Origin: DATHTS01 sp965219305 | GTDB lineage: Bacteria; Acidobacteriota; Blastocatellia; Pyrinomonadales; Pyrinomonadaceae | Assembly (NCBI GenBank): GCA_965219305.1 | Contig: OZ244725.1 | Location: 4,092,001-4,156,000 of the forward strand | Direction: 5' to 3' | DNA length: 64,000 nucleotides | Shown here: positions 51,925 through 58,803 of the stretch, in pieces | Position numbering within the stretch: position 1 is the first letter of the stretch | How the letters are laid out: every line of letters starts with the position of its first letter | Position numbers and translations under genes: made by a program | Notes under the pieces: generated by a model | What the model was told of the DNA's origin: nothing | What the model saw: the letters and a program-made list of their open reading frames with translations, nothing else | Databases searched by the model: none

Positions 51925-52373
51925 TATTTTTTACCGAGCAATCCGAGTTCAAAGACTAAATGGGTATTCATTTTGAGAAGTTCCTGCATTTCTTTATTGA
52001 TAAGTTCCTGCAATCCCCTGATCTCCGTCTCGGATAATTTACCGTCTTCGAGAACTTCGTAGAGCTTTATGATCGTCTGATTCTGAGCGGCAAGTTTGTC
52101 TTTCAAACATTCGAGAGTGGTTTTTGTCGGAAAGATCTTTTCATATCTCGAACGTGATGCCGCAAGGCGATTGTCCCAGTGGCAAACCGGCGCACCGGCT
52201 CTGACCGAAGCATTGTAAAGAGGCAGGAACTTTGCAAAAATATCCGTCTGCCGCATTTCAAGATAGTCGTAAACATGCGACGGATGTTTGCCCATTTCCT
52301 CGGCGATCATCTGCGGATTGTGACTCAGCACTTTCCGCGTTTCGTCCGATAGTTCGTAAGTATCTCTAGCCAT
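51924..52373 (-). CDS. CII-like phage regulatory protein
   Basis: From the ATG at 52373 it has 149 residues: an N-terminal DNA-binding part (TRKVLSHNPQMIAEEMGKHP then SHVYDYLEMRQTD), and a helical oligomerisation part at the C-terminus (ISETEI-like ETEIRGLQELINKEMQELLK). This resembles phage CII/CP76-type regulators that act in the lysis-lysogeny decision. The AAAATTATGG context favours this start over 52415. Confidence 0.6.
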   Translation of the reverse strand: MARDTYELSDETRKVLSHNPQMIAEEMGKHPSHVYDYLEMRQTDIFAKFLPLYNASVRAGAPVCHWDNRLAASRSRYEKIFPTKTTLECLKDKLAAQNQTIIKLYEVLEDGKLSETEIRGLQELINKEMQELLKMNTHLVFELGLLGKK

Positions 52374-52446
52374 AATTTTCTTACCCGAAAAAATCTCTGA
52401 ATTTTCGACTGACAAACGATTTCAAAACAAATAATCTCTAAAACGG

Positions 52447-52638
52447 TTAGTAACTTCTTTGACAATTAAATAACTGCCTTTGCCGGACGCTCTGCCAGAG
52501 CGCGTTGTGATGGCGTTGGCAAAGCGTGTGGCGGCGGTCGGTGAAAATTTTCAGCTTGCCGCTCCACTTGCCGCGCCGTTTTACGCGCCGGAAGAGCAGA
52601 ACCCGTTTTCCGCATTTTTCGCAGTAAATCTTCGCCAC
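52447..52638 (-). CDS. Small basic zinc-ribbon protein
   Basis: A 63-residue Arg-rich protein starting MAKIYCEKCGKRVLLFRRVK, with a Cys/His pair later (TLCQRHH), probably one zinc site and nucleic-acid contact. The overlapping frame 52466-52660 is poorer and is left out. Confidence 0.55.
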   Translation of the reverse strand: MAKIYCEKCGKRVLLFRRVKRRGKWSGKLKIFTDRRHTLCQRHHNALWQSVRQRQLFNCQRSY

Positions 52639-52650
52639 ATAAACCGCCTG

Positions 52651-53076
52651 TTACCCGCACAATTGACCGATAATTTTCGCCGCCGCCCGGTCTTCAAAAC
52701 TTTCGGCGTTTGAAATTTTCAGTTCCCGCAGTACTTCGAGTTCAAGAATCTTTTCCGCGAACCATTCGCCCGGAACGAATAGATTGCTTCCGGCGAATTT
52801 CGGCTCACAGGTGTAACTGAACAAAACATCGCCGTTTTCGTCTTCGGTCCGGTGATTGAAAAAAGAATTCTTCGCCTGAGTTCTCGAAAAATCATCCCGC
52901 GCTTCTAAAAAGTTGATTTCCGAAACTATCTCCAAAGCCCGTTTGACTAGGATCTTTTTCACCGTTTCGAGTTCCTTCAGATCGAAACCGCGCAAGTCCG
53001 CCGCCGTCAGCGGTTTTGTCAGATCGTGCGCTTCGGCGAGATCCGCCGCGTTTTTTACAAGTTGCGTTTGAGCCAT
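52651..53076 (-). CDS. Hypothetical early protein
   Basis: A 141-residue acidic protein (MAQTQLVKNAADLAEAHDLT), helical in the first half and with GSNLFVPGEWFAEKILELEV later. The ATG at 53076 has a good AAGGAG site; an upstream ATG at 53115 lacks one and overlaps the small gene. No family recognised. Confidence 0.6.
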   Translation of the reverse strand: MAQTQLVKNAADLAEAHDLTKPLTAADLRGFDLKELETVKKILVKRALEIVSEINFLEARDDFSRTQAKNSFFNHRTEDENGDVLFSYTCEPKFAGSNLFVPGEWFAEKILELEVLRELKISNAESFEDRAAAKIIGQLCG

Positions 53077-53126
53077 AAGGTAAACTCCTTGACGTTCCAG
53101 ACCAGTTCGTCCCAAAATTTTTTCAT
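53055..53126 (-). CDS. Possible 23-residue peptide
   Basis: ATG at 53126 with GAGGAG nine bases upstream, encoding MKKFWDELVWNVKEFTLWLK plus three residues, an aromatic amphipathic helix. It overlaps the next gene by 22 bases, so it may be a translational leader or a membrane-active peptide. Short, hence uncertain. Confidence 0.4.
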   Translation of the reverse strand: MKKFWDELVWNVKEFTLWLKRNL

Positions 53127-53143
53127 TAGTTCAATCTCCTCAA

Positions 53144-53334
53144 ATCCGCAGACGAGCCGAAAAAGGGCAGGCGGGAAAACTGCGGGTCTTATATGCAGAA
53201 TAGAACCGGGTTTTAAAACAGAGTTAAAAATAACGGTATGTTTTCCGGCTCGTCTGCGGATCTCAAAAGATCGATTCAAATATCAAAATTTCGTGCGGGT
53301 TTTATAATTCGGTCATCGGCTTGGAAACCCGCAC
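53144..53334. other. Two inverted repeats in a 287-base gap
   Basis: ATCCGCAGACGAGCCG (53144-53159) is exactly complementary to 53246-53261. A second pair, GTGCGGGTTT (53293-53302) and AAACCCGCAC (53325-53334), lies next to it. No gene is visible in 53127-53413, so the stretch may fold as leader RNA or hold operators. Confidence 0.55.
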
Positions 53335-53413
53335 TCACGGCAACCATCACACGCGACCTAGACGGCTATATAGATTTAATCGCTCACTTCATTGCGAACC
53401 GTCGTTCAATGTT

Positions 53414-53647
53414 TCAGGCGGAAACAGCTAGGTTTCCGGCGTTTTCAATGCGCTTTAAGGCGCGTTCTAAAATTTCGGCTTTCGGATTTTCCTCCGCTTC
53501 ATTGCTCAGGTCAATCCAACCTTTGCCGCCGCACCGGGAACAGTCCGTCTTTACGATTTGCTGCCTTATCCGCTGACCGCTGACCGCCGCCGCCACTCCG
53601 TGGAAAGTTCCCGAACCGTTACATCTATTGCAAATTTCTTTACTCAT
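53414..53647 (-). CDS. DnaJ-type zinc-finger protein
   Basis: A 77-residue protein with two CxxCxGxG units, CNRCNGSGTFHG and CSRCGGKGW, the half-set of a DnaJ zinc finger. No J domain. Could bind unfolded chain or act in regulation. Starts in the AATTATG context. Confidence 0.65.
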   Translation of the reverse strand: MSKEICNRCNGSGTFHGVAAAVSGQRIRQQIVKTDCSRCGGKGWIDLSNEAEENPKAEILERALKRIENAGNLAVSA

Positions 53648-53657
53648 AATTATTTTT

Positions 53658-53783
53658 TCACCATCCCATCAAATATCCGCACAGCGTAAGCAGTGCGCCG
53701 AAGACCATCCAGAAAAGCACAAAAACAACGTCGCCGAATTTTGGCGAGTCCAAAAGCGTGTTTTTGCGAATCGTTCTTTTCAT
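53658..53783 (-). CDS. Small single-helix membrane protein
   Basis: From the ATG at 53783 a 41-residue protein: basic N-terminus MKRTIRKNTLLDSPK and one transmembrane helix (FVLFWMVFGALLTLCGYLMG). GAGAG lies upstream. A longer start at 53840 would run through the inverted-repeat RNA candidate. Confidence 0.5.
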   Translation of the reverse strand: MKRTIRKNTLLDSPKFGDVVFVLFWMVFGALLTLCGYLMGW

Positions 53784-53796
53784 TAGAAAATCTCTC

Positions 53797-53917
53797 AAAT
53801 CTTCAAATTTGCTACCTGACCGCCTAGCGTCGCACATCATTGGGGATCGTTTTTACGTCCGGCGACCTCTGGGGCAGCTTGCTGACTAAACTGCATCTCA
53901 CAAATTCGAAGATTTCA
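53797..53917 (-). ncRNA. Candidate structured RNA closed by a 15-bp stem
   Basis: AAATCTTCAAATTTG (53797-53811) and CAAATTCGAAGATTT (53903-53917) are complementary with a single G-U/mismatch position and enclose 91 bases that contain further short stems such as CAGCAAGCTG. It lies in a 202-base gap without a convincing gene. Could be a leader or a small regulatory RNA; low certainty. Confidence 0.35.
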
Positions 53918-53985
53918 AAGATTGCCGTTTTTAGTTTTGAATCTTAAAACGGCAAACAGATTTATTCGGCATACAGCCGACAAAC

Positions 53986-54747
53986 TTATTGCCATCCGTG
54001 ATATTCGGCTTCATCTTCATATTCCCAAACGGTGCGGTTTCCGTCGGAAACTTTGCCGAAACCTTGCAGGGAACCGATGCCGCGCTCGACGAACGATTTA
54101 GCGTCTGAAAGATTATCGAAATACGCGCTTTGCTTGCCGTGCCGACGTTTGAAATTTCCGGCTTCAAAAGATGCGTGAAATCTTTTGACCTGTTCGGTTT
54201 GCAGTTTTTCGTAAAGTCCCGAAAACGCGAATTTCAGGACTTCCGACTGGTGTTTGCAGACACGGTTTCTATGTTTGAAATCGGCGCACTCGCAAGAAGA
54301 GAAAATTTTGCCTTCGACCGTTTCCATCTCGACGCGGTATTCGCTGTTTTTATCAGTATTGACGACGACGAATGTGTCCGGCTCGAAATCGGCGTAAACC
54401 GTCAAATCCGAATCGGCGGCGCGGCTGATCACTGACTTGAATTCCGCGATTCTTTCGCTGAGACAAATTCTCAAAGTTTCGATCTGTTCCGTTTTCGCCG
54501 CTTGGACAAGCAGAATCTCGCTTGCCCAGATTTTGCGTCCGTCCGTCGCCGTAATAAATCCGGTGTGCGCCGTCGTCGCCTGAATGCCTTGAATCGTTTT
54601 CCACTCGTTGCGGCGATGCGCGTGATTGAAAAATAAAATCTTCGCGCCGACCGTCAATGCCGCAAATTGCATTTTGATTCGTTTAACGTGCGCTAATTCT
54701 TCGTCTCTCATTTGTCCGTAACCGTCTGCTGTTTCTTTTGTCCACAT
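53986..54747 (-). CDS. SWIM zinc-finger protein
   Basis: A 253-residue protein with the SWIM signature CxC-xn-CxH in SSCECADFKHRNRVCKHQSE near residue 165, a zinc fold that binds DNA or protein. The first 110 residues are a separate domain (KIKMQFAALTVGAKILFF), and the C-terminus has NLSDAKSFVERG. It is the first gene after the early promoter, with GGAG spaced 14 bases from the ATG. Its prominence suggests an early takeover role. Confidence 0.68.
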   Translation of the reverse strand: MWTKETADGYGQMRDEELAHVKRIKMQFAALTVGAKILFFNHAHRRNEWKTIQGIQATTAHTGFITATDGRKIWASEILLVQAAKTEQIETLRICLSERIAEFKSVISRAADSDLTVYADFEPDTFVVVNTDKNSEYRVEMETVEGKIFSSCECADFKHRNRVCKHQSEVLKFAFSGLYEKLQTEQVKRFHASFEAGNFKRRHGKQSAYFDNLSDAKSFVERGIGSLQGFGKVSDGNRTVWEYEDEAEYHGWQ

Positions 54748-54803
54748 AATTTTTTGTTTCTCCTGACTTTTTTATTTCGGTTAATTTCTTAACCGTTAAA
54801 TAG

Positions 54804-54833
54804 ATATTAACATTTGATGTTAAGTTATGTCAA
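54804..54833 (-). promoter_or_regulatory. Early leftward promoter
   Basis: TTGACA (54833-54828), 18-base spacer, TAATAT (54809-54804) on the minus strand, close to the sigma70 consensus. The operator at 54807-54823 covers spacer and -10. It drives the long early transcript beginning with the SWIM gene. Confidence 0.8.
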
Positions 54834-54856
54834 CTTGAGATTACATTAAATGTTAA
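54807..54856. promoter_or_regulatory. Two repressor operators
   Basis: TTAACAT-TTG-ATGTTAA (54807-54823) is a perfect palindrome. TTACAT-TAA-ATGTTAA (54841-54856) is a weaker relative. They flank the -35 of the early promoter. Confidence 0.75.
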
Positions 54857-54857
54857 G

Positions 54858-55106
54858 TTACGGGCAAAACACAGTGTCATTAGGTTTAAGGATGCCCCGA
54901 ACATCAGCGTTAGCTAAACCTGCAATAGCAGAAAGCAGCTCATAAGACGCGCTTTTGCCGTTTTCTGCCCGTGAAAGCTGGACGGCAGTTATTCCAAGCG
55001 TTTTTGCTACTTCTTCCTGAGTTCCGACTGTTTTTCGGATTTCAGCAAGTTTTTTGTAATCGTAATGATTTTTATTCACAAGGAGAATCTTAAATGAACT
55101 TAACAT
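54858..55106 (-). CDS. Cro-like XRE repressor
   Basis: An XRE helix-turn-helix protein (TQEEVAKTLGITAVQLSRAE near the middle). Its frame opens with ATG at 55106; a GTG at 55079 giving 73 residues is the likelier start, since a TTGACA/TAAGAT pair (55116-55087) would place the transcript start near 55080. The recognition helix GITAVQLSRAENGKS nearly equals that of the divergent repressor, so both should bind the same operators. Confidence 0.75.
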   Translation of the reverse strand: MLSSFKILLVNKNHYDYKKLAEIRKTVGTQEEVAKTLGITAVQLSRAENGKSASYELLSAIAGLANADVRGILKPNDTVFCP

Positions 55107-55534
55107 ATAATGTCAACAACAAAAGTCTTGAAATGACAACAAGCGGTGTATTAACATCTGATGTAATGTCAACCGTTAAATACAGTGGCGATATTCGTGA
55201 AGAATTTGGACGTTTTATGCAACAAATCCGTGAAGCTAAAGGCTTGACTCAAAAATTTGTTGCAAAAGAAATTGGCATAACTGTAACCCAACTTTCGCGG
55301 ATTGAAAACGGTAAAAGCGGAACGGAGCGCGACACTGTGATCGAATGGGCGCGGGCTATTGGAATAGATGAAAACGAGGCTTTACGCCAATTTAAGCCGG
55401 AAACCGATGATGAACTCGTCGCCGACGGTCTATTTTCCGGCTACTACGATCTGCCGGAAGATCGGCGCGAGCTTGCCAGAAAGCAGATCGCCGCGATTAT
55501 CTCGACATTAAAAGATGAGGATTTTCCCGAATAA
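55094..55534 (+). CDS. CI-like XRE repressor
   Basis: A 146-residue protein with helix-turn-helix LTQKFVAKEIGITVTQLSRI at about 53-72 and an acidic C-terminal part ending IISTLKDEDFPE. The ATG at 55094 has AAGGAG eight bases away; it makes a roughly 35-residue extension that contains two operators in its coding DNA. A second ATG at 55166 would remove this. It heads the rightward lysogeny operon. No LexA-type autocleavage domain, so derepression may rely on the ImmA-like protease downstream. Confidence 0.82.
   Translation: MNLTYNVNNKSLEMTTSGVLTSDVMSTVKYSGDIREEFGRFMQQIREAKGLTQKFVAKEIGITVTQLSRIENGKSGTERDTVIEWARAIGIDENEALRQFKPETDDELVADGLFSGYYDLPEDRRELARKQIAAIISTLKDEDFPE
55100..55166. promoter_or_regulatory. 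Two repressor operators within the switch
   Basis: TTAACAT-ATA-ATGTCAA (55100-55116) and TTAACAT-CTG-ATGTAA (55151-55166) match the operators left of the Cro-like gene. Each ATGTCAA half read in reverse forms a TTGACAT, so operator and -35 elements coincide. Confidence 0.72.
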
Positions 55535-55536
55535 TT

Positions 55537-56052
55537 ATGAAAAATATAAATAATCTGCAAACTTTGATATTTACCGTCATTATTCTTCTAACCGTCTCGC
55601 TTGGTTGTAAGGATATTGACAAAAAAGATTCTACCGCCGCCCCGACACCGGCGACAATTACAAACAAACCGGTTCAAGCGGTTTCCGAAACACCGCCGCC
55701 GAAAGATACTGTCAGCAATCTTAAGTGGAATGATTACGATAATGTTTACAACACTAAAAGTAATTCGACCGATATGCAGAAAGATGCTTTATGGAAGGAT
55801 TTTAAAGGCAAAACAGTCAATTGGCAGGGAACGGTCGAGGATGTGAGTGAAGGAATGCTCGGCGGACTTAAATTAAATATTAAAATGAATGCCGATACCC
55901 TTACTCACGATATAACCCTAGAGCTGAAAAAAGATCAAAAAGACAAAGCAATGTCTTTGACCAAAGGCAAAAAAGTTTCTTTTACCGGGAAACTCGACAA
56001 CTACGGCGGCGCAATTTTGCCTTTGCAAATGAGTGAAGGCGAGATCAAATAA
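55537..56052 (+). CDS. Phage-encoded lipoprotein
   Basis: A 171-residue protein with a lipoprotein signal: MKNINNLQTLIFTVIILLTV then SLGC (lipobox, Cys24). A Pro/Thr-rich linker follows, then an OB-like strand domain (TVNWQGTVEDVSEGMLGG, KGKKVSFTGKLDNYGG). Located two bases after the repressor, it should be made in the lysogen. Lysogen-expressed lipoproteins of other phages block superinfection; that function is inferred only. Confidence 0.7.
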   Translation: MKNINNLQTLIFTVIILLTVSLGCKDIDKKDSTAAPTPATITNKPVQAVSETPPPKDTVSNLKWNDYDNVYNTKSNSTDMQKDALWKDFKGKTVNWQGTVEDVSEGMLGGLKLNIKMNADTLTHDITLELKKDQKDKAMSLTKGKKVSFTGKLDNYGGAILPLQMSEGEIK

Positions 56053-56191
56053 GTTGAAAAACAAAAAAAACTCAAAGTTATTTTGTTTGCCCGGAAATCT
56101 CTCAGAAGAAAGTCGAACAATGGTTGAGAATTTGGCGGCGGCGGTTTTTTTTCTTTTGGCTAGTGTCGGAAATACCGACTAGTAGATTAAG

Positions 56192-56242
56192 AAGCAGATA
56201 GCGGCGATTATTAATACTTTGAAAGATGAGGATTTTCCATAA
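56192..56242 (+). pseudogene. Remnant of a second repressor 3' end
   Basis: Seventeen codons reading KQIAAIINTLKDEDFP and a stop match the end of the repressor at 55485-55534 (KQIAAIISTLKDEDFPE). No upstream coding sequence remains; the preceding bases 56053-56191 hold stops in this frame. The stop overlaps the next ATG as TAATG. Confidence 0.75.
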
Positions 56243-57048
56243 TGAAGTATCTAACTTTAATTTTAGTTTTGACTTTTAGCCTATCCGCATTTGCTCAAAA
56301 GAAACCATTTGATGTTTCAATTGAAAAACTGCCGCCTAAATTTAAAGGTGATCGGTTTCAAACATTGCTTGATGAAGTGATTCAACGATATTTAACCGAT
56401 CCAGAACCAATTAAAGGCGAATATGAAAAAAACGAAGATTTTAAGAAACGAAAAGCAGAGTTTTTCGAGAAACCTTTTCCATCAGGCACAAATAAAGATT
56501 CCCTTTTAGCTTTTGTAGTTCCGTCTAGCCAGTTAAGTATTGAGTATGATGCTGACCGGGAAATTTTCAATGTAAAGAGCAAATTATATTATCCTTGCGA
56601 AACATCCACAGAATACTGGTGGATCTGTAAAGCCTTGGTTATGAATTACAAATTTGATGACAGGGGCGATTATTATGGCTCAAATTTATTTGGTGCGGCT
56701 AAATTAGTTGATAAACGAACCGAATATCTTGATGTAATTGAGTTAGCTGATTGGTCAAGCGTTAAACCGAATGAATATAATTCTTATTCATTTGAATTGC
56801 CGATTGAAATAAATCAGGCAAAAAAGGTAAAACCTCAACTAAGCGTGCTGGTAATTGGTTATTTGGCTCAAAAACCTTATGACATTTACAACATAATAAC
56901 AGAGCCGACTTTAGGCGATCCTGTTGACAAGAGAACTTTTATAAAAAGCTTAGTAATTGATATTCGTTCGGTTTGGTTTTTTAACAATTTAACTGGTGAG
57001 ATTTATAAAAAAATGGACTCTACAGAAGAGCGAATAAAAGATAATTAG
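56242..57048 (+). CDS. Secreted protein of the lysogeny operon
   Basis: A 268-residue protein with a signal peptide (MKYLTLILVLTFSLSAFAQ). The mature part has no known motif, contains a cysteine pair (YYPCETSTEYWWIC) and strand-rich segments (KVKPQLSVLVIGYLAQK). Its AT-rich composition is unlike the structural genes and suggests recent acquisition. Probably periplasmic. Confidence 0.65.
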   Translation: MKYLTLILVLTFSLSAFAQKKPFDVSIEKLPPKFKGDRFQTLLDEVIQRYLTDPEPIKGEYEKNEDFKKRKAEFFEKPFPSGTNKDSLLAFVVPSSQLSIEYDADREIFNVKSKLYYPCETSTEYWWICKALVMNYKFDDRGDYYGSNLFGAAKLVDKRTEYLDVIELADWSSVKPNEYNSYSFELPIEINQAKKVKPQLSVLVIGYLAQKPYDIYNIITEPTLGDPVDKRTFIKSLVIDIRSVWFFNNLTGEIYKKMDSTEERIKDN

Positions 57049-57102
57049 TGATCTTAACAATATTTGTATTTTTGAATTTGATAAGTGAAATATATAAATT
57101 AT

Positions 57103-57708
57103 ATGAAAAATTTAATAACTTTACTTTTTATTGTTCTGTTTAGCCTTTCGATTTTTGGACAAAACAAAACTGCAACGACCGAAGATGGTAAAAAGGTCAT
57201 CCTCAAACCTGACAAAACTTGGGACTTCGTTAAAGAAGTTTCTTCTAATACTACAGAGGGTGATTGTTCTGATTATATTCAAAGCAGAACTGATAAAATG
57301 ACTGGTAATTCTTATAGTCATATAAAGGAACCGCTAATTATTTCCACAGACGGCAAAACAGGTTTTAAGATTTCACTTTTAGAAAGCAAAGGTGCAATTA
57401 TTTTTTCTATAACTGTTGTTAAAAGCGGCTTCGGTTGTGTGGACGACGACGCATCCATCATTATTTTATTTGATGACAACACGAGAATAACATTAATAAC
57501 CAACACAAAATTCAATTGCAAAGGTGATGTAACGACTTATTTCAAAGGCGTTTTTGGAAAAGAAGATCAATTGCGCCAACTAACTGAAAAGAAAATCCAA
57601 GCAATAAGAGTAAATTCACGAAATGGGTTAGCAGATCAGGATTTTAGTGAAACTGATGCGGCAAAGTTTCAAAGATCGCTTATTTGCCTACTTAAATCAA
57701 TAAAATAA
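57103..57708 (+). CDS. Secreted protein with DUF3157-like start
   Basis: From the ATG at 57103 it has 201 residues with signal peptide MKNLITLLFIVLFSLSIFGQ. The next part, TTEDGKKVILKPDKTWDFV, recalls the repeated DG..V.L..D.TW motif of DUF3157-type periplasmic proteins. A GTG at 57085 is the alternative start. AT-rich like its neighbour, probably part of the same conversion block. Confidence 0.62.
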   Translation: MKNLITLLFIVLFSLSIFGQNKTATTEDGKKVILKPDKTWDFVKEVSSNTTEGDCSDYIQSRTDKMTGNSYSHIKEPLIISTDGKTGFKISLLESKGAIIFSITVVKSGFGCVDDDASIIILFDDNTRITLITNTKFNCKGDVTTYFKGVFGKEDQLRQLTEKKIQAIRVNSRNGLADQDFSETDAAKFQRSLICLLKSIK

Positions 57709-57902
57709 TGGTCTTCTCAATGAATAAAAAAGCATTAAGATTTATCGAAAACCATCACGAACGCGCTGAAGCCCGCGCTCTGCGCGAAGATTTGATCGTC
57801 GCCGGATGGAAACGCGACCGCAAGATTTGGGCATTCTTAAAAGCGGCGTTCTTTTTTTCGCTGACATTCGGCGCGGGAATGATTTTGAGCAATATTTTAT
57901 AA
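57708..57902 (+). CDS. Small C-terminal-anchored membrane protein
   Basis: A 64-residue protein with a charged N-terminal helix (IENHHERAEARALREDLIVA) and one C-terminal transmembrane helix. Start ATG overlaps the previous stop (TAATG). The composition returns to that of the phage core. Confidence 0.55.
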   Translation: MVFSMNKKALRFIENHHERAEARALREDLIVAGWKRDRKIWAFLKAAFFFSLTFGAGMILSNIL

Positions 57903-57907
57903 ATTAT

Positions 57908-58087
57908 ATGGATAATACAATAAAAGAGAAAATACTTTTCAAAGTAACGGGCGAAAACGGGATGGAGTTTGTGGTTTACGATCTTCAGGAAAAAGACGGC
58001 GAGATAATCCTTCCGGTATTATTCCTCGGAAGGCTTATGGAACTCGCGCCCGATAAAAAATTACTTAAACAAGCGGAAAAAGTTTAG
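57908..58087 (+). CDS. Small hypothetical protein
   Basis: A 59-residue protein starting MDNTIKEKILFKVTGENGME at 57908, in the AAATTATATG context. It ends convergently 23 bases inside the zinc-ribbon gene on the opposite strand. No family recognised. Confidence 0.5.
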   Translation: MDNTIKEKILFKVTGENGMEFVVYDLQEKDGEIILPVLFLGRLMELAPDKKLLKQAEKV

Positions 58088-58238
58088 CTTTTTCCTTGTT
58101 GGGCAAAACCTTGTCGCCGCATTGATCGCAGACGATTCTGGTATTATCGGCGGTCGTGACCGTAAATCCGCTGATAAAAAGATTTTTGCCGTCCGTGTCG
58201 CAAATTTTATGCTTATTTTTGCAGTAAAGTGTTCGCAT
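58065..58238 (-). CDS. Com-like zinc-ribbon protein, second copy
   Basis: A 57-residue protein from the ATG at 58238: MRTLYCKNKHKICDTDG and TRIVCDQCGDKV make a four-cysteine ribbon related to the protein at 39477-39683. It runs against its neighbours, as an isolated gene inside the lysogeny operon. Confidence 0.55.
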   Translation of the reverse strand: MRTLYCKNKHKICDTDGKNLFISGFTVTTADNTRIVCDQCGDKVLPNKEKAKLFPLV

Positions 58239-58326
58239 AATTAATGAATATAGCAAAATATGAACGCAAAGTGAACGCTGATTTCCTCTCTCATTTAAAT
58301 TTCACAAATAGAACAATGTTTTATCT

Positions 58327-58794
58327 ATGCACATACTCATACGCAGATTGAAAACTATCTTTCCGGGTTTGAACCGCTTCGAGTTCACCGAAGATGACTG
58401 CTGGCGATTCGTCGAGAAAAATAAAATTCTCGTGCGCCGTGCCAATTTGGAAGTTCCGGCATATACCGGGAAAACGAAAGTTCGCGGCAGAAAACGCTAT
58501 TACATTTTAATTGATGCACGTCTTCGCGGAGTTGAATTCTTGAGAGTTTTTCTTCACGAGATCGGACACGTGGTTTTGCACGAACCGCGCGGAAGTCTCG
58601 AAGTATTGTATTTCAAACACGAACGCGACATCGAAACCAAGCAGGAAACCGAAGCCGATGTTTTTATGCTGCTGGCAATGATCCCGAAACGGCGGTATCT
58701 GGAATTAAAACAAATGCCGCCCGATCAGCTTCACCCGCTGACCGCCGAACTGCTTATTTTGCGCGAAAAACTTTACGAAAAGATTATGGAGTAA
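58327..58794 (+). CDS. ImmA/IrrE-family metallopeptidase
   Basis: A 155-residue zincin with HEIGHVVLH at 77-85 and a later ETEADVFMLL helix that supplies the third zinc ligand. In ICEBs1 and related elements ImmA cleaves the immunity repressor to start excision. Its place between the repressor operon and the integrase suggests the same role against the XRE repressors here. Confidence 0.82.
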   Translation: MHILIRRLKTIFPGLNRFEFTEDDCWRFVEKNKILVRRANLEVPAYTGKTKVRGRKRYYILIDARLRGVEFLRVFLHEIGHVVLHEPRGSLEVLYFKHERDIETKQETEADVFMLLAMIPKRRYLELKQMPPDQLHPLTAELLILREKLYEKIME

Positions 58795-58803
58795 AACCAA
58801 TTA

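Noticed and set aside
52466..52660. Alternative frame over the small zinc-ribbon gene
   Set aside because: It lacks the CEKCGK motif and a ribosome site; the frame 52447-52638 is the better one.
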